A DNA stretch of 41,821 nt, taken from positions 1 to 41,821 of the forward strand of contig SKSD01000021.1 in the NCBI GenBank assembly GCA_007118145.1. Reading direction: 5' to 3'. Position numbers and translations under genes: made by a program. Positions 8,262-15,494 of the stretch are shown one piece after another. Numbering within the stretch: position 1 is the stretch's first letter; the number at the start of each line of letters is the position of its first letter. The notes beneath the pieces were generated by a model. The model saw nothing but the letters and a program-made list of their open reading frames with translations, was not told where the DNA came from and did not search any database. Source of the stretch: Halobacteriales archaeon (GTDB lineage Archaea; Halobacteriota; Halobacteria; Halobacteriales; SKSH01).

Positions 8262-9164
8262 CTAGCTTGTCCTGAGATGGTGGAAAAGGTATGTCTGTGC
8301 GTATCCAGGGTAGGGGCCGAGATATGATCGGATGGCACGAGACGTCTCTGCGTAGCTATCTCGGTCACACGACGGGAAGTGATCTCGGATCGCACGTTGA
8401 ATCCACCGGTCAAGCGGCACCGGTTCGAGACAGCCCATACCAAACAACAATGCGCAGTCAGCCACCTTCGGACCAACGCCGGGATAGATGGTGAGCTGTT
8501 CGCGAAGTTGTTCGTATTCGGTGTGCGGTGTCGAGGGCAAGGGTGCCTCATCGCACGCGAGTGCCTGCGCCGTCTCTCGAACATATGGTGCGCGATAACC
8601 CAATCCACACGCTCGCAACTCAGCTTCAGAGCAGGCAGCGAGCTGTTCGGGTGTTGGGAAAGCATAGTAGGTCCGACCGTCGAGCTTGATGGGGGTTCCC
8701 ACCTCCCGCATGAGTGTCTGTACCATCTTGTGGATGCGCTCGACATGCATCTGTGTCGAGCAGATGAACGATATCAACCCGATATACAGCGAATCGACAA
8801 CGAGACGCATTCCACGGTGGGCTTCGATCGCCTCCTGATAGATATCGTCCGTTGGACCTTGTTCGAGGATGTTTGGGAGATTGTCCTCCAGCCTGAGCAT
8901 GTGGCGTACATGCTCCTCGATATCACGACTCCCCTGCCAGTGGAGTGAGGTCTCCTCTTGCCTCACGCGAATCACCGCGCCCTCAGCGACAGTCTCGTAC
9001 CACGGAGTCGGCAACGAGGTAGGTGGCTCGAAGAGGTGGCCATCCTCACGTCTCCATCGATATGTCTGTCCGCTGGCGAGAGTTCGATACAGGTCGATCC
9101 CCCCGCTGAGCTCATCGAACGGAATCGATCCAGAGACAACGTTCGAGACTTCTTGAATCTTCAT
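8262..9164 (-). CDS. ogg: Ogg-type 8-oxoguanine DNA glycosylase/AP lyase
   Basis: A 300-residue HhH-GPD DNA repair enzyme. The N-terminal part resembles the OGG_N domain, including SGQTYRWRR (31-39), the pattern that follows the first strands of Ogg1. The helix-hairpin-helix is YPGVGPKVADCALLF (227-241), with the catalytic lysine at position 233 and the conserved aspartate at 252 in PLDRW. The lysine indicates a bifunctional glycosylase/lyase rather than a plain AlkA-type enzyme, and 8-oxoguanine opposite C is the expected substrate. It shares a 64-base divergent promoter region with the UPF0212 gene. The ATG at 9164 is the only reasonable start near the N-terminal domain. Confidence 0.88.
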   Translation of the reverse strand: MKIQEVSNVVSGSIPFDELSGGIDLYRTLASGQTYRWRREDGHLFEPPTSLPTPWYETVAEGAVIRVRQEETSLHWQGSRDIEEHVRHMLRLEDNLPNILEQGPTDDIYQEAIEAHRGMRLVVDSLYIGLISFICSTQMHVERIHKMVQTLMREVGTPIKLDGRTYYAFPTPEQLAACSEAELRACGLGYRAPYVRETAQALACDEAPLPSTPHTEYEQLREQLTIYPGVGPKVADCALLFGMGCLEPVPLDRWIQRAIRDHFPSCDRDSYAETSRAIRSYLGPYPGYAQTYLFHHLRTS

Positions 9165-9168
9165 AATG

Positions 9169-9220
9169 GAGAGTTACTCACGATAACGCTAACTTTGATA
9201 CTAATGCACGTAAAACTCTC
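9169..9220. promoter_or_regulatory. Divergent promoter region with a flanking inverted repeat
   Basis: The 64 bases between ogg (minus) and the UPF0212 gene (plus) are AT-rich. GAGAGTT (9169-9175) and AACTCTC (9214-9220) form a seven-base inverted repeat that brackets candidate TATA elements for both directions (about 9182-9202). This may be a shared control region, but the repeat is short. Confidence 0.35.
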
Positions 9221-9228
9221 TAATAACC

Positions 9229-9666
9229 ATGGATTGCAGAGTTGTTGTTGAGGCCGCTGTCCCGGTCTATGACGTGGAGACGACCGACGAGGCGGTACGG
9301 ATAGCCATCTCGAAGACGGGGGAGATGTTGAATCCTGACCTGAACTACGTCGAGATCAACATGGGAACCAAAGAATGCCCCCACTGTGGTGACCAGGTAG
9401 ACCCCGCCTTCATCGCAGCAGATGAGAGCCTGGTTGCACTCGAACTGGAGATGACCGTCTTCAATGTCGAACGTGAGGAACACGCCTCACGCATCGCAAG
9501 GAAGGAAATCGGTCAGCGGTTGGCGAATATCCCACTCGAGGTGCTTGAGGTGAACGTGATCGACGAGGGTGATGATGCTGAGGATGCTGATGAGACAGAA
9601 GACGATCTCTTCGATGACGAGGATGACGATACCGTCCTGCCTGAGTTCGAAGACCTCATCGATTGA
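9229..9666 (+). CDS. UPF0212 (DUF555) family protein
   Basis: A 145-residue cytoplasmic protein. The first ~110 residues match the archaeal DUF555/UPF0212 family: VVVEAAVPVYDVETTDEAV at the start, then a CPHCG half of a zinc site (about residues 46-50) and a long central region on which the family is conserved. The final ~30 residues are almost wholly Asp and Glu, a typical haloarchaeal acidic tail. The molecular function of the family is unknown. The start is the ATG next to a TATA-like TTTGATAC 27-36 bases upstream. A stem-loop spans its stop codon. Confidence 0.88.
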   Translation: MDCRVVVEAAVPVYDVETTDEAVRIAISKTGEMLNPDLNYVEINMGTKECPHCGDQVDPAFIAADESLVALELEMTVFNVEREEHASRIARKEIGQRLANIPLEVLEVNVIDEGDDAEDADETEDDLFDDEDDDTVLPEFEDLID

Positions 9667-9680
9667 GCTTCGGGCTCAAT
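9662..9680 (+). terminator. Stem-loop spanning the UPF0212 stop codon
   Basis: ATTGAGC (9662-9668) pairs perfectly with GCTCAAT (9674-9680) around the loop TTCGG. The TGA stop codon (9664-9666) lies inside the left arm. There is no clear U-run after it, so it may be an mRNA 3'-end stabiliser or processing site rather than an intrinsic terminator. Confidence 0.45.
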
Positions 9681-9688
9681 CAGGTTCT

Positions 9689-9702
9689 CGACAGCGCTGT
9701 CG
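9689..9702. repeat. 14-bp perfect palindrome
   Basis: CGACAGCGCTGTCG is a perfect 14-base palindrome nine bases after the previous stem-loop. It lies in the 144-base convergent gap between UPF0212 and UPF0058, which holds no gene I can recognise. It may be part of a bidirectional terminator or a protein-binding site. Confidence 0.35.
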
Positions 9703-9810
9703 CTCGCAGTAGGCTATCCAACACATGAGGTGGTCTCTATCGCTCTTTGGTGACACAGCTGGCTTGCTAGGCGAGATTCTCCAGTGTTCAAAATTCGTCG
9801 GGAAGCAAAC

Positions 9811-10047
9811 CTAATCGGCTGCCGCAGCGACGCGCTCAAGAGCAACGTCTTCCATGGATTCCGTGATTGAGTCCGCCAGCGCAAAAACAGCCGCCTTGTG
9901 TTCGGTTTTCGATCGGTGAATCGATGTCGGTCGTACCCCAAGACTTTCGTAATCGTCCAGCATCGGTGATTTACCTGTATGATCTTCGAAATCTGTAGAG
10001 ATTTCTGCAAGAAGGCCATGCAGGTGAATCAGTTCCTGCTTTTTCAT
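9811..10047 (-). CDS. UPF0058 family protein
   Basis: A 78-residue protein starting MKKQELIHLHGLLAEI, the hallmark N-terminus of the archaeal UPF0058 family of unknown function. It is largely helical with no cysteines or membrane segment. A TTG two codons upstream is in frame, but the ATG at 10047 matches the family start. A TATA-like box on the minus strand lies 27-38 bases upstream (10073-10088). It is divergent from the aIF2-beta gene across 135 bases. Confidence 0.85.
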   Translation of the reverse strand: MKKQELIHLHGLLAEISTDFEDHTGKSPMLDDYESLGVRPTSIHRSKTEHKAAVFALADSITESMEDVALERVAAAAD

Positions 10048-10072
10048 ACTCAACCACTTCTAATGGCTCGGG

Positions 10073-10088
10073 GGTTATATTATTAACC
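10073..10088 (-). promoter_or_regulatory. TATA region of the UPF0058 gene inside a small dyad
   Basis: GGTTA (10073-10077) and TAACC (10084-10088) flank the AT-only core TATTAT. The distance to the UPF0058 ATG fits a TATA box with a very short or absent leader. The dyad arms are only five bases long. Confidence 0.45.
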
Positions 10089-10091
10089 TGA

Positions 10092-10114
10092 ATCGTGTTA
10101 ACAATCAACACGAT
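10092..10114. promoter_or_regulatory. Eight-base inverted repeat between UPF0058 and aIF2-beta
   Basis: ATCGTGTT (10092-10099) and AACACGAT (10107-10114) form a perfect dyad with a seven-base spacer. It lies directly upstream of the UPF0058 TATA box and about 70 bases before the aIF2-beta start, so it could be an activator or repressor site for either gene. Its CGTGTT half-site also occurs, in the opposite arrangement, in front of the Lhr helicase gene. Confidence 0.45.
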
Positions 10115-10150
10115 GTGAGGGGCATCGGGTTATCACCCACCTAAACGGGG

Positions 10151-10160
10151 CGTTTTTACC
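10151..10160 (+). promoter_or_regulatory. TATA-like element of the aIF2-beta gene
   Basis: GTTTTTACCC is centred about 27 bases before the ATG at 10183, which predicts a leaderless mRNA. It sits between GGGG and CCCC arms. Confidence 0.45.
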
Positions 10161-10182
10161 CCTCCGCCAACGATGTTTTCTC

Positions 10183-10587
10183 ATGGATTACGACGAGCTT
10201 CTCGACCGAGGGATAGAGGCAACACCGGATATCGAGGGCCAGACAGAGCGTTTCAATGTCCCCGATCCCGAGGTTCGACCCGAGGGACACGTCACGGTTT
10301 TCGAGAACTTCCCCGAGGTGGTCGATGCATTGGATAGAACTCCAGATCATGTGTTTAAGTACCTCCAAAACGACCTCGCGACGAGTGGGCATATCGACGA
10401 GGCCGGCAGGGCTCGGTTGACCGGTGACTTCAACGCGCAACGTGTCAAGGGTACGATCGATGACTATGTCGAGGAGTTCGTGCGCTGTCCGGAGTGTGGT
10501 CTCCCCGATACGCACCTCGAGCGTGAGAAGGGTGCCTTGATGCTCCAGTGTGAGGCGTGTGGCGCTCGCTCATCGACGAGCGGCTAG
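10183..10587 (+). CDS. eif2b: Translation initiation factor aIF2 subunit beta
   Basis: A 134-residue protein, standard length for archaeal aIF2-beta, part of the heterotrimer that brings initiator Met-tRNA to the small ribosomal subunit. After an N-terminal helix comes the alpha/beta core, with the segment HVFKYLQNDLATSGHID and GDFNAQRVKGTIDDYVEEF. The C-terminal zinc ribbon has CPECG and CEACG pairs (about 106-110 and 126-130). The ATG at 10183 follows a TATA-like box by about 27 bases. It is convergent with a tiny zinc-ribbon gene, with only five bases between the stops. Confidence 0.95.
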   Translation: MDYDELLDRGIEATPDIEGQTERFNVPDPEVRPEGHVTVFENFPEVVDALDRTPDHVFKYLQNDLATSGHIDEAGRARLTGDFNAQRVKGTIDDYVEEFVRCPECGLPDTHLEREKGALMLQCEACGARSSTSG

Positions 10588-10592
10588 CTTTT

Positions 10593-10775
10593 TTATTCCT
10601 GTAGCCTGGTGAGGATCTCGAGATCTCTTGAGGTTCGCATGAACTCGGAGATGGTCGAGGTTGTACCGCAATCTGGGCAGGTGAAACTCGCATCCGGACC
10701 GGGGAGTTCGTCAGGGTTATCTGACCAATTCTTCGTACACTTTGGACACAAGAGTTGAACGTAGGCCTCGCGCAT
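10593..10775 (-). CDS. Small zinc-ribbon protein, haloarchaeal
   Basis: A 60-residue protein with two CxxC knuckles, CPKC (10-13) and CPDC (33-36), separated by 19 residues, the spacing of a zinc ribbon. No other domain is visible. The position beside aIF2-beta and TFB suggests a role linked to transcription or translation, but that is inference only. It may belong to one of the haloarchaeal DUFs of putative zinc-binding proteins (possibly DUF7836, from memory). The start is the ATG at 10775. Confidence 0.75.
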   Translation of the reverse strand: MREAYVQLLCPKCTKNWSDNPDELPGPDASFTCPDCGTTSTISEFMRTSRDLEILTRLQE

Positions 10776-10837
10776 GCGAAGGTGTGGTTCGCGGTCTACT
10801 GCAATAAAATGAAATGGTGGTAACGAGCCCGTCGCGA

Positions 10838-11809
10838 CTAGGCGGCGATCCCCTCGGCCTCGGCGGCTGCGAGGAGTTCCTTGTACCGGTTCCGGATGGT
10901 GACCTCGCTCACGTTGGCCACCTCACCGACCTCCGACTGGGTGACCGAGACATTCGAGAGGCGGGCCGCGGCGTACACGGCCGCAGCGGCCAGTCCGACC
11001 GGTGATTTACCGCTGAGTTGACCCTGGTCTCGACCCGCATCGAGGAGCTCGCGAGCCAGACGCTCGACTTCGTCAGGGAGATCGAGGTCTGAGACGAACC
11101 GGGGCAGGTACTGTTTGGGATCAGCCGGTTCGATCGCGAGTTCGAGTTGCCTGATCAGATACCGGTATGTCCGGGTCAGCTCATCCTTGTCGATGCGGCT
11201 GACAGCGGTCACCTCGTCGAGGCTCCGCGGCGTGTCTGCCATGCGGGCGGCTGCGTACACAGATGCAGTCGCGACCCCTTCGATCGACCGCCCAGGCAGG
11301 AGTCCGTCCTCAAGGGCGCGGCGATAGATGACACTCGCCGTCTCTCGGACGTTCTTCGGCAGGCCGAGGGCGCTCGACATGCGGTCGATCTCACCGAGGG
11401 CCTGCTTCAGGTTTCGATCCTGTGAGTCCTTCGTTCGAAATCGCTCATCCCAGGTTCGGAGTCGCTGCATCTTCTGGCGCTGACGGGCGTTCAGCGCCTT
11501 CCCGTAGGCATCTCGGTCCTGCCAGTCGATGTTCGTCGACAACCCCTTGTCGTGCATCAACTTCGTCGTCGGTGCACCGACGCGTGACTTCGCCGACTTC
11601 TCTGCCGGGTCGAAGGCCCGCCATTCGGGGCCTCGATCGACGCGGTCTTCCTCGACGATGAGACCGCACTCTGAACAGACGACCTCGCCGTGTTCTTCGT
11701 CGGTAGTGAGCCGACCGCCACACTCGGGACAGGTGTCCACCTGTTCGGTGGCCTGCTCCGCCTCGATGGCGCGTTCGGACGTGTTGGTTGTAACTTCAGT
11801 GTCGCTCAT
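10838..11809 (-). CDS. tfb: Transcription initiation factor TFB
   Basis: A 323-residue archaeal TFIIB homologue that bridges TBP on the promoter and RNA polymerase. The zinc ribbon is CPEC (27-30) with CSEC (45-48), followed by the B-reader/linker region (ESAKSRVGAPTT-like stretch around 70-82), then two cyclin-fold repeats (about 125-215 and 225-315), the second ending in a helix-turn-helix that contacts the BRE (SQ-type segment SVTQSEVGEVANVSEVTIRN). The ATG at 11809 is preferred to a GTG twelve bases upstream. Codon third positions are clearly richer in G and C than in the flanking genes. A strong TATA box lies at 11876-11885, implying a leader of roughly 40 bases. Confidence 0.96.
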   Translation of the reverse strand: MSDTEVTTNTSERAIEAEQATEQVDTCPECGGRLTTDEEHGEVVCSECGLIVEEDRVDRGPEWRAFDPAEKSAKSRVGAPTTKLMHDKGLSTNIDWQDRDAYGKALNARQRQKMQRLRTWDERFRTKDSQDRNLKQALGEIDRMSSALGLPKNVRETASVIYRRALEDGLLPGRSIEGVATASVYAAARMADTPRSLDEVTAVSRIDKDELTRTYRYLIRQLELAIEPADPKQYLPRFVSDLDLPDEVERLARELLDAGRDQGQLSGKSPVGLAAAAVYAAARLSNVSVTQSEVGEVANVSEVTIRNRYKELLAAAEAEGIAA

Positions 11810-11875
11810 GATAGTGGGCACGTTCTTCGGGCCTGGTGGCCCTGCATAGAACCTAACTATAAGTTACTTTCGGAA

Positions 11876-11885
11876 CTATATAAAT
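11876..11885 (-). promoter_or_regulatory. TATA box of tfb
   Basis: On the minus strand this reads ATTTATATAG, a close match to the haloarchaeal TATA consensus. It is about 70 bases before the tfb ATG. A second weaker AT element (CTTATAG, about 11857-11863) lies between. The 137 bases up to the DUF357 stop are AT-rich and hold no gene. Confidence 0.65.
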
Positions 11886-11958
11886 GTTGTCCACATTATC
11901 ACCGATAATCGCAACTATTGCAACTTCAAATCGTCTGGATTTGGCTGCAATAGTGCAC

Positions 11959-12231
11959 TCAAATCGTGAATGGCTCGGTATCGGACACCGTGAGGACACC
12001 GAGGCGAACCCCTGCGTCGAGCCATCCATGGCCGTATGAGAACGCAGCAAGCGCATCCGGGAGGTCGTTCTCCTGGAGGAAGTGCTGACCGTCGGTCAGA
12101 TACGCCTCGGCCATCTCGAGGCATTCGAATCCCAGCTCACCCTCCTCGAGGGTGTGTCGTTCAACGGCATCGACCGCGCTCTTGAGGAGAGATTCGTACG
12201 CCAGTGTCTTGTTCCACAGATAGTCACTCAT
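11959..12231 (-). CDS. DUF357 family protein
   Basis: A 90-residue helical protein. The central part, CLEMAEAYLTDGQHFLQ followed by ALAAFSYGHGWLDAGVRLG, fits the archaeal DUF357 family (a two- or three-helix bundle of unknown function). The open frame extends to a TTG at 12291, but the family normally begins near the segment that follows the ATG at 12231, and a TATA-like TTATTATC (12260-12268) sits about 30 bases upstream of that ATG. It precedes tfb on the same strand, 149 bases away. Confidence 0.75.
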   Translation of the reverse strand: MSDYLWNKTLAYESLLKSAVDAVERHTLEEGELGFECLEMAEAYLTDGQHFLQENDLPDALAAFSYGHGWLDAGVRLGVLTVSDTEPFTI

Positions 12232-12337
12232 TGGCTGGTATGCATCACGAAAGGCCTCGCGATAATAAGCGTAATACCTTCCATTCGCCAACTAGTATCC
12301 ATGGAGCACACACCTGGAATCGGGGGTGGGAATCTGT

Positions 12338-13381
12338 ATGACTGACAATGCTATGGAACACCGGCGACTGGTGATCATCGGCTCTGGGATCGCAGGGCTC
12401 ACAGCAGCGATCTACGGGGCTCGTGGGAATCACGAGCCGCTGGTCATCGAGGGGACGGAACCAGGTGGCCAACTCACGTTGACTACCGAGGTGGATAATT
12501 ATCCTGGCTTCCCCGAGGGTATCTCGGGACCTGAGCTGATTCAGCGGATGAAGGACCAGGCTGCCAGGTTCGGTGCTGATATCAGACACGGCGTGGTCGA
12601 GCGACTGGATGACACTGAACGCCCGTTCCGTCTCGAACTCGCCTCTGGCGACCACGTCACCGCCGATGCCATCATCGCGGCGAGTGGCGCAAGTGCCAGA
12701 ACACTCGGCATCCCCGGTGAGGACCAGCTCATGGGCTATGGGGTATCCACCTGTGCGACGTGCGATGGTGCGTTCTTCCGCGATGAGGAGATGTTGGTCG
12801 TCGGTGGCGGCGACGCGGCAATGGAGGAGGCGAACTTCCTCACTCGATTTGCCAAGAAGGTGACGATTGTCCACCGCAGGGAGGGTTTCCGAGCGGAGGC
12901 GTACTGGCTCGACCGCATCAAGGAGAAGGAGGATGCAGGTGAGGTCGAGATCTTGACCAACACAGAGCTCATCGAGATCCATGGGAGTGAGGCAGAGGGT
13001 ATCGATCACGTGACGCTGGCCTACCACCCTGAGGGTCATCCAAGCGAGCGGTTGGATGATTCAGCTACCGAGATATACGACCTCGATGTTGGTGCGGTCT
13101 TCCTCGCCATCGGCCATACGCCGAACACCGACTATCTCACTGATACTGGCGTGACCCTCGACGACACAGGGTATCTCACGGTGAAGGGTCATGGTGGTGC
13201 CGGACAAACGGAGACGGATGTCGAGGGACTCTTCGGTGCTGGCGATGTCGTCGATCACCACTATCAACAGGCGGTCACCGCCGGTGGGCTCGGCTGTATG
13301 GCAGCGATGGATGCCGACGAGTATCTTGACAATATTCAGGTCGATACGACACTGGCTGCAGATCCATCAGCGACCGATTGA
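12338..13381 (+). CDS. trxB: Thioredoxin reductase (FAD/NAD(P)-dependent)
   Basis: A 347-residue two-domain flavoprotein that reduces thioredoxin-like partners. The FAD motif is GSGIAGLTAA (15-24), with PGGQLTLTTEVDNYPGFPEG following as in TrxB. The redox-active pair is CATC (139-142) and the NAD(P)H motif GGGDAAMEEA (156-165). A GD motif near the C-terminus (GAGDVVD) binds FAD. The C-terminal ~20 residues are a short acidic extension. A GTG twelve bases upstream and an ATG fifteen bases downstream are alternative starts. Whether it uses NADPH or, like some archaeal homologues, another donor cannot be told here. Confidence 0.92.
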   Translation: MTDNAMEHRRLVIIGSGIAGLTAAIYGARGNHEPLVIEGTEPGGQLTLTTEVDNYPGFPEGISGPELIQRMKDQAARFGADIRHGVVERLDDTERPFRLELASGDHVTADAIIAASGASARTLGIPGEDQLMGYGVSTCATCDGAFFRDEEMLVVGGGDAAMEEANFLTRFAKKVTIVHRREGFRAEAYWLDRIKEKEDAGEVEILTNTELIEIHGSEAEGIDHVTLAYHPEGHPSERLDDSATEIYDLDVGAVFLAIGHTPNTDYLTDTGVTLDDTGYLTVKGHGGAGQTETDVEGLFGAGDVVDHHYQQAVTAGGLGCMAAMDADEYLDNIQVDTTLAADPSATD

Positions 13382-13403
13382 GCTGCGAGATCGCACGCGA
13401 GTA

Positions 13404-14078
13404 CTACCTGTCGGAGGATGAAACAGCCGCGGGTGAATCGGACCAGCCCACCACATCGAATCGGCAGAGTAAGCCGGTATCGAGCTGTTCGATCGTGACT
13501 AGGTCGAGCTGCGTAAACTGATCGGTGAATCCATCGCCATCGACGAGGGTCGGAGCGTCCCTGCCACCGATGATATGCGGACTGATGAACACGGTAAGTG
13601 TATCGACCAAGGCACCCTCGAAGAGGGAGAACAGGAGCTCACCACCACCCTCGACGAGGAGACGGTCGACCCCCTCTTGCTCGAGTGAAAAGAGCCCTGC
13701 CCCGATATCGACATGTGACGTTCCCGGTGTTGAGATGACCGTAGCGCCGGTTGCCTCGATCGATGTACGTCGGTCGTCAGCTAACGCCCCACCGACCAGG
13801 AGATACGTCATTGCATCCGTGTTGAGGACTCTGGCATCGAGGGGGGTCCGGCCATGTGTGTCGACGATCACGCGTGCCGGTTGCCTGTCCCCGATGGGTG
13901 TGGTCAAGCTGGGATCATCTGCGAGCACCGTCCCGACCCCAACCATGACCGCGTCCACCTCAGAACGAAGCCGGTCGACTCTCGCAAAATCCTCAGTTCC
14001 ACTGATCGCTACCTGCTCACGGTGGCGAGATGCGAGTTTGCCGTCGAGGGACATCGCTGCGTTCACGTGGACGTGCAT
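13404..14078 (-). CDS. arfC: 2,5-diamino-6-ribosylamino-pyrimidinone phosphate reductase (RibD C-terminal type)
   Basis: A 224-residue single-domain dihydrofolate-reductase-fold protein. It corresponds to the RibD reductase domain that in archaea acts alone, reducing the ribosylamino-pyrimidinone intermediate with NAD(P)H in riboflavin and F420 synthesis. Visible landmarks are the start MHVHVNAAMSLDGKLAS, the core DAVMVGVGTVLADDPSLT, RVIVDTHGRTPL, and LLVEGGGELLFSLFE near residue 150. The length and lack of a deaminase domain match the archaeal reductase. A TATA-like GGTTTTGTAGG (14102-14112, minus) precedes it. It is divergent from the RPA-associated gene. Confidence 0.9.
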   Translation of the reverse strand: MHVHVNAAMSLDGKLASRHREQVAISGTEDFARVDRLRSEVDAVMVGVGTVLADDPSLTTPIGDRQPARVIVDTHGRTPLDARVLNTDAMTYLLVGGALADDRRTSIEATGATVISTPGTSHVDIGAGLFSLEQEGVDRLLVEGGGELLFSLFEGALVDTLTVFISPHIIGGRDAPTLVDGDGFTDQFTQLDLVTIEQLDTGLLCRFDVVGWSDSPAAVSSSDR

Positions 14079-14133
14079 TCGTTTCGAGATGCTACCACGT
14101 AGCCCTACAAAACCGCTCGTATGATAGGCGAGC

Positions 14134-14145
14134 CTTTTTGATACG
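14134..14145 (+). promoter_or_regulatory. TATA-like element of the RPA-associated operon
   Basis: CTTTTTGATACG is centred about 27 bases before the ATG at 14166, which opens a 15-codon leader ORF, and about 70 bases before the rpap ATG. The spacing predicts an mRNA beginning at the leader ORF start. Confidence 0.45.
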
Positions 14146-14165
14146 AAGCGGTCTATCTGTCACGT

Positions 14166-14213
14166 ATGAGTGGACCGCGGGATGGGAACCCCTCGATGGG
14201 TGGTCATCAATGA
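14166..14213 (+). CDS. 15-codon leader ORF overlapping the rpap start
   Basis: ATG at 14166 opens a short frame, MSGPRDGNPSMGGHQ, whose TGA stop overlaps the rpap ATG as ATGA (14210-14213). It is in a different frame from rpap. The ATG lies about 27 bases after a TATA-like box, so it may be the first codon of a leaderless mRNA. It could be a translated coupling peptide, a remnant of an upstream gene, or chance. No family is recognised. Confidence 0.35.
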   Translation: MSGPRDGNPSMGGHQ

Positions 14214-15487
14214 GTGCTGGGGGTCGACGAAGGGAGATCGCACACCGCCTGTTCGCGACCGAGTTCGATGTGTCAACCGTCACGATCACTGACTCAGATG
14301 AGGAGATGGCTCCGACGTTCGTCCTCACACCGACCGGTGCATTGGTAAATCGGGTGTTCGTCGTCGGCGCACTGACCGAGGTCGACCAGGTCGGTGATGA
14401 CGTCTACCGAGGACGTATCCACGATCCGACAGGGACGTTCATCGCCTACGCAGGTCAGTATCAGCCTGATGCAGCTAACTTTCTGGCAGATGCACAGACA
14501 CCGACGTTCGTCTCGCTCACAGCCAAGGCGCGTACGTTCGAACCCGAGGGGTCATCGCAGGTGTTGACATCGCTCCGACCTGAGCGTCTCACCGTATCGG
14601 ACACGACCGAGCGCGACCGCTGGGTGACCGAGGCAGCTCGGTACACGCTAGCGCGGATCGAGTGGTTCGCACGGGCACGGGCCGATAGTATCGCTGATGA
14701 GGATATCGAGGAACACCTCCGTAGCCTCGGTGTGCGCGGTGATACAGCCAAGGGGATCGCACTCGCAGTTGCCGAGTATGGCACGTCAGCGACGTATCTC
14801 AAGGCGCTTCGTGACCGGGTCAAGCAAGCGCTTGAGGTCACCTTTGCCGATGGAGAATCGGTGCGACCAATCGAGATAGACCCTGGCGATATGCGAGGTG
14901 AGGAGACGTTCGATGACCTCGCCACCGACCACTTCGCTGATCTTCTTGTCGACCCCGATGTCACCCCACAACCCACACCGGCTGTGGCCGCTGTCGATAC
15001 AGGTGCGTCCGTGGAGGCCGAGGCGACACCTGGCGATGAGGTCGAACCGGAGCCCGAACCGACCGATATCGACTTCGACCCTGATGAGGAATTCGAGCTC
15101 TCAGCGCAAGAGCGTGCACGGATCGAGGAGGAATTCGGCACGGAGTTCGAGACCGGCAGCAGTATCGAACCCTCGGATACTGAAGCAGTCGATGAAACGG
15201 TCGAACCCCAGGTGGCGATAGATGATGAACCAGACGATGATTCATCCCCACCAGCTGCAGATGACCCTGATACGACACCCGCCGAGGCCGAGGTCGACCT
15301 CGAGGCATCAGTTATCGAGCACATGCGAGAGCTGGACAATGGTGACGGTGTCGACCGCGCGAGACTCATCGAGGCAGTGAGCGATACGACTGGTGCGTCT
15401 GCATCGGCGGTCGATAACGCCATCCAGGACGCATTGATGAGCGGCACGTGTTACGAACCTACCGAGGATCACCTTAAGCCGATCTGA
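14210..15487 (+). CDS. rpap: RPA-associated protein (COG3390)
   Basis: A 425-residue protein of the haloarchaeal RPA-associated family, which works with the single-stranded DNA binding protein RPA in replication and repair. The N-terminal OB-like part has the family motifs APTFVLTPTGALVNRVFVVG and DPTGTFIAYAGQYQPDAANF. A helical middle part (about 135-215) is followed by a long, Asp/Glu/Pro-rich acidic linker (about 240-365) and a C-terminal winged-helix-like domain (about 366-425, ELDNGDGVDRARLIEAV). The ATG at 14210 gives a normal N-terminus. In many haloarchaea an RPA gene precedes it; here only 131 bases separate it from a minus-strand gene. It is followed at seven bases by the phosphoesterase gene. 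Confidence 0.9.
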   Translation: MSAGGRRREIAHRLFATEFDVSTVTITDSDEEMAPTFVLTPTGALVNRVFVVGALTEVDQVGDDVYRGRIHDPTGTFIAYAGQYQPDAANFLADAQTPTFVSLTAKARTFEPEGSSQVLTSLRPERLTVSDTTERDRWVTEAARYTLARIEWFARARADSIADEDIEEHLRSLGVRGDTAKGIALAVAEYGTSATYLKALRDRVKQALEVTFADGESVRPIEIDPGDMRGEETFDDLATDHFADLLVDPDVTPQPTPAVAAVDTGASVEAEATPGDEVEPEPEPTDIDFDPDEEFELSAQERARIEEEFGTEFETGSSIEPSDTEAVDETVEPQVAIDDEPDDDSSPPAADDPDTTPAEAEVDLEASVIEHMRELDNGDGVDRARLIEAVSDTTGASASAVDNAIQDALMSGTCYEPTEDHLKPI

Positions 15488-15494
15488 TGGTGCG

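Noticed and set aside
9714-10019. 101-residue minus ORF around UPF0058
   Set aside because: Out of frame with, and overlapping, the convincing UPF0058 gene.
12245-13039. 264-residue minus ORF across thioredoxin reductase
   Set aside because: Antisense shadow of trxB, with no recognisable domain.
14461-15447. 328-residue Ser-rich minus ORF across the RPA-associated gene
   Set aside because: Its serine bias is the mirror of Asp/Glu codons on the plus strand; it has no family likeness.
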